DNA of 64,000 nt, from assembly GCF_021347895.1 (NCBI RefSeq), contig NC_067125.1, positions 26,603,697 through 26,667,696 of the forward strand. The letters run 5' to 3'. Source of the stretch: Acanthochromis polyacanthus (taxonomy: Eukaryota; Chordata; Actinopteri; Pomacentridae). Each line of letters opens with the position of its first letter. Within the stretch, counting starts at the first letter, position 1. Shown here piece by piece: positions 26,201 through 38,200 of the stretch. Position numbers and translations under genes: made by a program. The notes under the pieces are model-generated. The model saw only the letters and a list, made by a program, of their open reading frames with translations, was not told where the DNA came from and searched no databases.

Positions 26201-29200
26201 AGGCGGCATGGAGGCTGCAGAGACAGGCCTGCCACCACAGACGCTCGTCAAAATAAATAATGAAAAAAAAGAAAGAAAAAGCTGTGTGGGCTGAGGATCG
26301 TTTAGCTCGTTTTCACTCCTCGCTGCAAACACACACCAGTATGCTGCCACTGCTGCCGCCTTCCCAGTCTGCCTCCAGCACACAAACATGTTTTATTGGC
26401 CTGCTCTGTGCGCCGAGCCAAGATTCGCATAAAACAAGCTAAGACATGACAGCACTTGTTGGGAAATAACGCATGGAACATCAGACACGCACACAAACAA
26501 ACGCTCCTTTTTAATTCCTCCTAACAGATGAAAATACCATCAGTGTGGTTTTCTGATGAGCGCACACATTAGTGGTGAATCTATTCGCCTCTGTAGTGGA
26601 AAAAGTAGAATAACTGTCTTATTTTGTGATGTGACACAGCATTTACTCTCTATATGCAGTTTAAGTTTCTGTCAAGACTCTAAAAATCAATGTTTAGGCT
26701 CAGCAAACAAAACTAACGCAACAGTTGTGAAGGAAAAAGCTGAAAATTTGTTTTATTTTGTAGTGTTTACTGTCAATATCTAGTTTCTATCTACGTTCTA
26801 AAAACAATGTTTGGGCTCAGCAGGCCAAAACAACACAATATCTGTGGTGGAAAAAGCAGAAAATTTGTTTGACTTTGTGCCGTTACAGAGCGTTTACTGT
26901 CTATATCTGGTTTAAGTTACCATCTACACACTAAAAACCAATGTTTAGGCTCAACAAACTAACCCAACATTTGTGGTGGAAAACAATAAAAATTTGTATT
27001 GTTTTGTGACATTATAGAGCATTTACTCTCCATATCTAGTTTAAGCTACTGTCTACACTCTAAAAAAATACAATGTTTGGGCTCAATAAGTCAAAATAAT
27101 GAAACATTTGGGGTGGAAAAAGCAGAAAAATTGCGCTATTTTGCAATGTTACAGAGCATTTACTGTCTATATACGGTTTAATTTACCGTCTACATACTAA
27201 ACAACCAATTAAGCTCAACAAACAAATCTAATGCAATAATTTTGATGAAAAAACTGAAAAAGTGTTATTTTGTGACGTTACAGAATATTTACTGTATCTG
27301 GTTTAATTTACTGTCTACACTCTAAAGAAAACAATGTTTAGGCTTAACAGGCCAAAATAATGCAATAATTTCCATCAATCTTTTGGAGCTATGATGATTT
27401 CTAATGAAATTATGTTCAACCAACAAGCTGTTTTGAGTTACAGGAACTAGCTATTCAACTACAATGAAATGTATTCTTAATTTCTAGTCTTAATCTAAAA
27501 TTGTCCAGACATGTTGAGACAGAGGAGGCGACTGGTGAAGAAAAATGAAACTATCAAGCCAATTTCATTAAGTTACTTAAATTTAGTTTTAAATCAACTT
27601 TGAGTTTAAATCACATGCAATATTAAGTTGAGACAAGATAATATCAATTATCAACATGTTTGCAAAAGGTTAATCTAAATCATTAAATTTTAAATAATCC
27701 TGAGAATAGGTTTACTTTTAGAGTGCATATCTACTTTATTTAGTCCATCAATGCATTATTTGTGATGCATGCTCTATAAATGTCCCTTATTTTTCATTCT
27801 AACAAGCTTTATAGTGCTATATACGTCCAAAAAATAATTAAAAAGATACAGATGGACGAATAAATTCTCATTTTTTTGCAGCGTTATTGTGCTGGGACTT
27901 GCATTTCTCGCTCTGGGTGATCAACAACAAGGAGAAATGGATGCATCCCCATGAAAATGCAGAACGTAGGTGCGATGAAATAACCACAATTCACAGAAAC
28001 CAAATTAACACCCGATAGATTATGTAGCTCGGGCAATTTTAGAGTCGGTGCAACACATTTATTTTTGAGAATAAAAGGCAGAAAATGGGTTTTCCCTATG
28101 AAAATTCTGAAAGGCAGGAAATGAAGCAGGGAGAATACTGATTGTATGCAGACACCAGCAGGAAGCAGAGGAGAGTCCAATTAAGACTAGCTGTAAAAAA
28201 AAAGAGGAAAAGAAAAAAAAGCTAGTATTCCTTAATGAGGTTTTAGAAAAAGCCTCCTGGACCAGTTTGGGTCAGTTATTACATGACCCACCACACAGCA
28301 TCTGGGCAGCATCCAGGGAAGCTAATCCAATCTGTGTGTGTGTGGTCTCAGGTTGACCACTCGGGGCAGTGTGTGAGCTCAGGACACACACCGAGAGGAC
28401 GCTGAGAAAAGTGGAAACGAATACACAAGAGCCTCGGTGATGATCCTCCAACACAAACACACAGGTGGGAGATTTTTGAATTCGCCACAAAAACAAACCC
28501 AAAACCCCTCCGAGGCCAGACAAGTCTCACAAACGCGGTGCCTGGCTGACATTTCTGACAAACACTGTCCTGGTTGCATATAAAAACAGCCACACTGCAT
28601 CCAGCTCCAGTGTCAACAGAGTCTATAAACTTTGCAGGCCTATCTGAGCGGTGGCAACCGGTCTAATTTTGGCAGCGGCATGGTGAAGCCATCCTCGCTG
28701 TCTGGCCCTTTTTTTAAAAGCAGACTGAGGTAGGTTCCCAGAATGCTTAGTGTCCATGTGACCGTGCAGAGAAATGCCCGGCATCATTAATCCACCTAAT
28801 CCTTCCCTGTGGTGACTTAATACTTAAACAAGATATGCAGCGGTGGGAAAGCCGCACACACATGTACAGGAGTCTGATCTGCATGTACGATGCACCGGGA
28901 CATGAAGTGAATATTGATTTCCGTCTCTGATTGCTTGCAATAAAAAGTGTTGATGTTTACGAGGAGGAGGGCTAGCGGCAATTATTGTGCTAATATGAGG
29001 AGGGGAGGAATCAAAGCATTTATATTTCTGCATTAGTTTCTATTAAAGCCATTAGAGAGCAGCTCTTAGTGTTGCATTGTTTACTGCAGCTTTTGTTTGT
29101 TGCTCCCTGTAGGACGGCATATGTATAATATTTAATCCCCTTTAAATCATACGCACGCAGCATTTTAAGTCCCTGATCAGCAAATATTTGCTCAGAAGAC

Positions 29201-32200
29201 ATGAAAAGACCCCGATTTTAGCTGTGACCTTAAAGAAAAAACAGCCACTTTCCTGAACGCAGCATTTCATCAGGTTCATTCTGTGTCACTAGTGGAACAG
29301 ACGGGACAAGAATCCACACGGTAGACAAAGATGTATTTTATGACAAGAGCGATTTCAAACACGGATCAGCGTTTAACCTCTTTTTGTGTTTTTGCTTATT
29401 GAGATTCAGGCGGATTTCGATGTTTACGTGAGCTGACTGCAGTGGTGCTGGATGGGAATCACAGGAAAAAGACATAATGACGCATGCTATGGGAATTACA
29501 GCTGGAAATGTGTGCACAAGAAAAGGCAGAGATTAAGAAAAGAAGGTAGGAACAACTTGAGAACCAATTATCTTCGGTGTCGATTTACTTTTTAATGAAA
29601 TGAATAATTGCTTAGTGTGTGAATTGGCAAAATTTATCCCTTAGTGGAAGGAAACATCTTATTATGATTACACAATACTAGAAAAAGCTTATATGTTTGC
29701 TTTTCTGCATTATTTTTTGCAGGCGACTTGAATAAATCTATTTATTGTGGAATCCAGTATTGGTTTAAATGATCAAACTAATTATTAGCAACAATTTTCC
29801 TTTTCTTTCTGTGGCTAAAAAATGAACATACACTTCTTTTTGCAATTAAATCTACTTTTTCTGTGTTTTTTTTGCGTATTTCTCGCTCATTTTGTTGTGC
29901 ACACGTGGACCTTGGATGTCAACAAACTCCACAAAAAAAGTTTTAAAAACTCCATGAAGCCAAAAACTTCTAAATTGGTGTAAATTATTGCAAACCGACA
30001 GATTTGTGATTGGAAAATGAGAACCGTGCAGGTTTTCTTGTTGTATCAAGCTGTAGCATGATGTGTTGGAGTTAATACTGCACGTGTGCACATCACGATG
30101 CTAAACTAACATATTGCGCAGCTCTACATCTTAATATCTTGCGTCACCTAATCAACAGCTAAACATTCAGAGAAGCAGAAAAAACATCTTATTTGAGAGG
30201 CTGCAACCAGAGAATGGCAAACAAGAAAAGCACTTAGAGAGCGCAGTACTCCGCCAAGGCTCCTCAGTCGTATCATTTCAAACAAACAAAATGACCTTAC
30301 ATTGAGCGAAGTGTGCGTTATGCATGTGTATGTTATGTGTGGATACCGAATCGCGTGACCTAAATACATAGCAGTGAGAATTGATGGGACTCAGAAACAC
30401 CCTCACAATTTTTATCGAATTTCCTACGAGATTAACAAAGTATCTATCTATCTATCCTTTCTGACAGATAAGTCCTGATAAGTCTGCAGCGGGGGTTTTG
30501 TAGTAGGATCACAATCATGTGATCATCAGCAGGCAGATGATGCAGTGTTCACTTGTTGTCATGGTTACAGTGACGCTGTGTTGCTATCTCGCCATGATAC
30601 AGAAATCCTTAACAAATCTGTGTGTCCAGACTATAAGCTGCATCACTGTAAAATCTAATCACTTGGTCCTTTTGTCATTTCTGACCTTCACTGAACATTT
30701 CATCAAAATCTGTTGGTCCATTTTTGAATAATGTTGTGCACAGATGGACAGACAACCATACGCCAATCGTCACATAACTCTGCCGTTCCTTGGGGTAGTA
30801 CAAATGTTTTAAAATAATAGATTACAAGACTGATACGCTTTTATTTGTAGTGACTTATCATAAAAGACTAATTGTCTCAGCAGAATCAGAGAAAACCGAA
30901 CAAATAGCCAAGAAAATGAAACCTACTGGTCACTCAATGCTTATGCTGTATCTATGATCCATATAAACAAGCTTATGTCTAATTTTCAGAACACCATTTT
31001 TATTGTTCTGTCCACTGCATGCCACAACATGCCATTAGTCTGCCCATATGCACATACAAGCTAAATGCTGCTGTCAGGAAGCCCGTGGGAAGGCCGAAGC
31101 TCGAGCCACCGAGTCTCCATCACAACACAAACAGCTCAGCAGCAACAGCAGATAACCGATGAGGAGGAAGGAGGACGTTCAGCGACACAGTGACACTGAC
31201 ATTTTCCTACCGACCAAACGCCTCCGCCACCGCCGCCCACCGTGGAAAAGGGTAGCCAGTAAAAACAGAATAATGCAAGAGAAAAAAAAAGGTGTCATGT
31301 TCTTCGACTCTGAATCCAAAAGGGCAACCCCTCACTGCAATGCAAATGAGCTCCTCTGTCTGAGTGAAATGGCCTTTTGTCTTCACCATCTGAAGTGTCC
31401 AGAGACTACTGTGGAATTGCCCTATGAGTCACTGCTCCGAACACACGGTGAGAAAAAAAAAAAAAAAACACAAAAAAATGTTCCCACAGTTTGGATTCCA
31501 GTTAGTGCCACTTGCCCTCCCCTGCAGACAAAAACCGAAGTCAAAAAATTTACAGTTCCATGTAAACTCTGTGTGCTCTTCCTCTTACAAAAAAAGAACC
31601 ATCACTCACCCTTAGAAACTTCCTCTTAGACAGTCAGTCCTCCATGTAAAAGTGATAAATCTGGGTGAAAGTGCGTATGTGTTTCTTGTAAATCTATTCA
31701 TTCGCTCTCTCTTGAATGCAGCTTTTACATGTATAAACAGCACAAAACATGTCATGAATTCGCATTTATGACCCAAATATAGGCTTAGGATTGTTATATT
31801 TTATCAAAATCATTTCATTCTGAGTGTATCTTTAAAATTTTGAGGAAAAAGAAACCATTTGCAGCAAGCAGATTCTGTAAAAACACACACACACAACAGT
31901 TCACCATTTCTTAGTGTAACTACAAAGCCTTGACTGACTAGTCTGCGACCATTAGTCCAGAGCAGTAAAGAACTTTTTTAAAATGTCAGATTTTCTAGTT
32001 TCTGATATTCCTTGAACTATTCATCTGTGACATACCATTATGTCAGAAAAAAAATAATCAAATCTAAGCTCAATAAAACACTTTTTTCTGCATGATCCAC
32101 TCAAAAATGGACAAAAATAAGCCATTTGCTGTAACCACATTTTGTAAAAAAAAACAACAAAAATTCAGCATTTTTTAGCCTGACTACAACACTGTGACTG

Positions 32201-35200
32201 ACCAAACTGTGACCAACAATAATACGACAAAATTTCTGGTATTTTTAAGCGAATGCGGCAGAACTGCAAGCTAAGTTTACACAGAGTAGTACGGAACAGT
32301 TTTTTTAAATGTCAGATTTTCTACTTTCTGATGGTCCTTGAGTGTGGTATTTTATCAGAAACCCTTCTTTCAGCATGTTTCATATTTAAAAATGGACAGA
32401 AAACAAGTCATTTGCAGTAACCAGATTCTATAAAAACTAAAAATTCTGCGTTCCTTCGCGAAACTACAAAACTACAACTGATTCAGGTGTGACCAACAGT
32501 CACATGACAAAAATTTTGGCATTTTTAAACTAATTTTGGCTGAACTGCAGGCTGAGTTTACACAAAACATCATAGAACAAATTTTTAAAATGTCAGATTT
32601 TCTACTTTTTGACAGTCCTTGAGTGTAGTATTTTATCAGAAGCCTTTTCTGCATGTTTCACTTCAAAAAAACAAACAAAAATAAGCCATTTGCTGTAACC
32701 AGATTCTGTAAAAGACGAAAAATTCTGCATTCCTTAGTGTCATGACTGTGTCCACACAAAGCAGCATGGAACTAATTAAAAATCTAAGTAGTAAAATATC
32801 TATAGTATGTAGAGTCACCTTTTTTTTTTTGCCAGTATTGGTAACACCTGTGGGCACGCACAATAATTTTTGCGAAATAATAAAATAAATTCAACTTTAA
32901 TTTTCCCCTTACTTGTGATTTATGGTTTGAAAATTGTGTCCTACTGCAAAGAAGACATTTCTAAACTTTCTCTAATTCAAGCTATTTTTGTTCTGTTTCC
33001 ATAGAAGTGCAGGGCTTTATATTGCAGTGAAAAATGAGCCCACAGTGAATAAAAACAGCCAGAAACAGGTGAAAGTCTCAAGGATTTGAATGTGCTATTT
33101 CCTGTTTGTGTTTTTGCCACTACTACTAACATTGAAGTGCATCAAATAGGAGAATTCTTTCGGATTGTAAGTCAATGTTTATGTTTACAAAATAATAATA
33201 GCATGTATTAAATATTGTTTTTATGTTCCTGTGAGTGTCTGTCAGTGTTTGTGAGCCTTGGAGGTTACAGTGAGATGCTCTGCAGAGAGCTGAACATAAT
33301 GTTTCTGTTCGCTAGCGGTCACCCCTGCATGGCTCATTAACCTCCCGTCACTCACAGCCGGACTGGACCGGGTTCGTCCTGCACCACGGTGTCACATTGG
33401 AGCGGAAAAACACCGTCACACCTCCCAGAAACACCCACAGCACGAGACAGTGGTACCAGCCCCGCTTCAGACAGTAAGCCTCTTCGTAATCCTTTTCTGC
33501 CCAACCTCTACTTGATCGAACATGCCTTTGTTATGGAGACTGTGCGGAGCTGCTCCAAAGTGCAGAACGCTGGAAATACCATAACGTAGCCGTGCCCCAT
33601 ATTTCCTTTAATGTCTCGAGCCAAGAAAAACGATCCAGAAGGGACAAGGAGTTTGATTGACTGAGGAGAGTTCAGAGTGATGCAGGATCTGAGCGAAACT
33701 CAATAAGGAAACTTCTACCTGTTTGACTCATGAAGCCAGTGCTCTGCTATTAGATTAGCCTGCCGCCTTTTCAATAACTCACTTTGAGTTTGGTATTATT
33801 TGATTTTAACTGCATTTTCTGCAGCGTTTCTGTCAGTATCAGTGAGCGAGTGCATCTTAGAGACATTAACTTTAAGCCTCTGAGCCACAAAACCAGCCTG
33901 CATGTTCATTAGGCATGTTATCTTTCTTTTAAAAAAAAAATCACCAAAATTACATCAGTTATCTGAGGCAGAAACTACAACAACATAAAAAATATTAAAT
34001 TTTCAACATTCGGACAGTCTTTGAAGCATGTATCGGTGACAAAAATAAGCCAAATCTGAGCTCATAATTGTGATTCATCAAAATCTATTTATCTCACGCG
34101 TCATTCAAAAATTAGTCAAAAATAAACCGTTTGCATTAATCAGATTCTTTAAAAAACAAAAGAATTTGGCACTCCTGAGCGTAACAATAAACCTTGACTG
34201 ACTTTGCTACAACTAACAGTCAAGTTGTAAAAATTCTGCTATTTTTTTACCTGAACTCAGCTGAACCGCAGCCCGTAAGTAGCAAAATCGTAAGTAGCAA
34301 AATCTCTATAGTATGTAGAGTCAAAATATTTTTGATTAGCATTAGTAACACTTGTAGGAACCTGGAAAAATATTGTACACATTGATTCCAGTTTTTGATT
34401 TCTTTTTGTAAAATAAACAATCAAAAAAAGTAACTTTGATCTTTTGTTTTTATGATCGCTATATGACACTGCAAAGTTGCTACATTTCACTAAAATATTT
34501 TGAGTTATTGCTGCTTTTAGCCAGTCTAGTTTCTGTAAAGGTGAAGGACTTTATATTGCAGTGAAAAATTAACTCGCAGCCAGTATAAACATGCCAGAGG
34601 TGAAAAAATAACACTCAGAAACTGCTGAGTTTCAGACAGTTAAAGTCTTAACGCTTATGTGCTAATTGCCGCTTCAGCTATCTCTATGAGTTATTAAATT
34701 AAGAGAAATTACTGGGATCATAACTCCATGTTGACACATACAAAATAATAATAAACATGAATGTAAAAATTCATTTAAAATGGTAAGGAAAATATAATGT
34801 ACCTCAAAATATACAAACCATCCCCTGTGATTGTGTTTAAATCCATGTTTGTGTGCACTTTGATGTGTTTATTTGTCCTTAAGCAAGAATGAGCCTTTTA
34901 GAAACGGTAAAAAAGGTAAATGTAAATCCGACTGAGCTCTGTTTCAGCTGCAAATTAAACCACATCCTGTTTGGTGCTAATTATGCACCGCTGTTAATAT
35001 TCTACATGTTCCACCTTGAAATGAACTTCAGCTATTATTGAGCCGCGACTTGATCTCGCCGAGCGTCGCTGGCCGATGATATGCTCGGTGGAGGGAGATG
35101 AGAAGATGTTTGTAATTAAGTCTGAAAAAGACGCGCACTCCGGTCGGCTGCAGGCTAACATGTTGTGGTGATTGAGTTGCGCAGGTCTGCCTGTGTGTCG

Positions 35201-38200
35201 GGGGGAGATAACATGGCCTCTCTCCAGCTTACAGCAAACAGACGTGAATGACGACTTGTTCAAATGGCCCATCACTATGGAAACCATCTACAAAAGCATC
35301 CCAGCTATTCACACAGAGGAACACTGAGGCTGCAGAAGAAAAGGGAAGCAGAGGGGGAAAAGAGGGAAAGAGAAAGAAAGAGAGAAAGAAGAAGAGGGGG
35401 AAGAGGCAGATTTGGAGCAGGGATGAAAGCAGGAAGATGGATTGTCAGGACAGGAAGGAGAGGAAATCAAAAAAGAGAGGGGTGTTGGAAAGAGAAGAAG
35501 GGGAAATACAATAATGGAGAAAGAGGGAATGAGGTTGTGAGAGACTGTCGTATGCAGGAGACAGTGTGGCGGAGACGATACTGATGAAGGCTCAGAGGAC
35601 GATACTCGCAATAACAGCTGCTCGACCCGGTTTGCTGCATTCAGCAACACTGTGTCCTTGTGTGCAAAATGACCCTCGGCTCTATAGGTCTGCACACATT
35701 TCCCCCGACGCTCACTTACATAGCAGACATACAGCACACAAAGCCATGTCTGTATCTCCTGAACCACAAAAAAAAAAAAAACACAACCCACTGTCCCCAT
35801 TGCCATGGCAGTGTGCATCAGTGTGTTCAGCAATGTCACTCCCCATTACAGGCAGACACTGCACCAACCGCTGCTGCTTTCTTCTGAAATATTTACCAGA
35901 CAGTAAGTCACAGCTGGAGCCGAGGAGGAGTCCTGATCGGGGAGGGTGAACACTAGCCCGTGGTAGCATTTACAGGATGTGCTGGGACAAGTTTCGCGAG
36001 GTAGAAGAGGTCATCTGCTAATCACAAACCACAGCTGCTCCTGTCCACACGTTGAAGCTCTGACAGGATGAAAAGATCTGCCAAGATGTCGCCCAGAGGT
36101 TTCCTGAGCAGCGGTTCTGAAGCTCAGTCTAGTGGCTTCGACTGTCGCCATCTTGATTAGTTCAAAAATGAGCCAGAGGTGAGTGGATGGTAGCCATGCT
36201 TGACTTTAAATCTTAATATAATTAAAACAGGTGAGATAAATAAAAATTCACCCCCTTTGCAGCTATCATGAATCTGTGAATCAGCCACAGAGACCAAACC
36301 TATTTGTTTTCCCAATCTGTAAACATGTTTATTCCTGCTGTAAATTTGTCCACTTTAACACGAACGTCTATGGGGATCGATTTGTTTTTGCAACCAGCCT
36401 CAAGTGGCCATTGGAGGAACTGCAGTTTTTACTTTTTATTTTTTAGAACTGGAAGTTGCTGCCTGCATTCAAACCCAAAATCATGTGGCCTTACATGACT
36501 CTTCGCATAAAAGCATCCAATTACTATTTCTACACAAGTAAAACTCTAGATTTGACAGCAGCATCTGCAGGACAGTCAGTGTACAATGCTGCACTTTCTG
36601 AAATTTTATACAAGCCGGTTAAAAGGGAAAGGACTGAGAGCAACACAATCAAATTTTGACTGATAAATAAAGTCTGGTTACTGATTTAACTCCTAAAAAC
36701 TCACCTCTGTGAATCAAAGTACATATTAAGACTTTTTCCCCCCATGAAAATAGCCCTTTTCGGCATTAAAACATTTCAGACGGAACTCTACACTGTTGCT
36801 TTCTTTAGAAGGTGCAGCTCGGACACACCAGCTCACCTACGACTCTACTCAAACACTGCAAACTACTCTGATAGTGGAATAATCCAATCACACAGGTCCA
36901 CGCGAGTTGGATTCCTTATTTTTGCTACATATGAAGTCCCAGAAGTCTGAATCTGTGACTTTAAGACTGGCATTGGTGCACTGCAGTGGTGGAAATGAAC
37001 ACCCATATTATAATTGATGTATTATATCTCTTCGAGCACAAAAAAAAAAAACCAAAAGCACATATTAACTTCATTTTCACCAGGCAGAGTCTTGAACTAC
37101 TGCATGTGTTGCTCCTTTTTTAAATACAGTTGCTAGTGTAAATGCTAGTTAATAAATAAATTTGCTTTAAAGCAGCATCCTCATCTTTATTATGGGAAAA
37201 GACACTCGGATGTGCTGATCTAACTTCAAACAGCATTCAGAGGCGACATGAATGCAAACAAAAAGTGCAATCATTCACTTGAATTAATTTCTATTCCTTG
37301 TTTGTGTTTTCTTGTCAAAAAAGCCAAATGAAATTGACTATGATTCAAAATTGAAAAACAGTAAAAGGGGAAAGCTTCTCAGGCGGATGAACCCTTTTTA
37401 TAGTCGCTGTATGTTCTGTCAGTCAAAGCATTTGTCCTGTTGCTTTTTGTGGTCACCGACTGCACAACTGTGTACTCAGATTCCCATTGTGTGTGAACAC
37501 CGTCTGCTTTTGGAATTCAACTTTTCACGCAGAGATCTCAGGCGGTCTGACTTTTCACAGAATGCAGCGCCACATTCATTCCCTCACAGGCGGCGTGTTT
37601 AGCAGCCGCTTCCAAAGATTTACTTGGCATTGTCATCCTTTTTGCAGCTCCCTGATTCATATTGTCAAATTGCAAAACGTCGTTTGCGAGTGTAGCTCCG
37701 TCGGGCAGCGGGGACTCTGTTAGCGGGCCTCCGCAGTCACTTCACGTCCTCCGTTAAAGCCTGCAAACGCATCCCTTCAAGATGGACCTCATGTCGGCGT
37801 CTCTCTGCTCAATCATATCCGTCCAGCCTCCTTTTTGTCCTCCCCTGCTTGCTATAAACTGCTCTCCCGCAAAAAAACAAAAAACAAAACTCTGACATCT
37901 CCTTAGCTTGTATTTTCTTTCATCTCTCCCCTGGTTCACTGCATAATCACAAGAATAAAGCTGGGCCTCTGTCGCCGTCACCTCACTGCAGGCTGCTCAA
38001 AACAGTCACCTAGTAATTATTCTGTGTGCTATTTTAAATGGGGGTGGACACAAGATCCAGCTAAAAGCCTGCCACGTAAAATGTAAATGTAAATGCAGGC
38101 AAGTGGAGCGATACTGGGCCAAGAAAGGAGAAAAACACAGTTAATTAGAGCAAAGTACTTCTTTTTTCTTCTGGTCTTTTCACTGGGGAGAAGGTGTGTC

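Noticed and set aside
31159..31629. 156-codon plus-strand ORF
   Set aside because: Lys-rich because of poly-A runs; no domain.
35309..35839. 176-codon minus-strand ORF
   Set aside because: Low-complexity Ser/Pro/Phe translation of the polypyrimidine strand.
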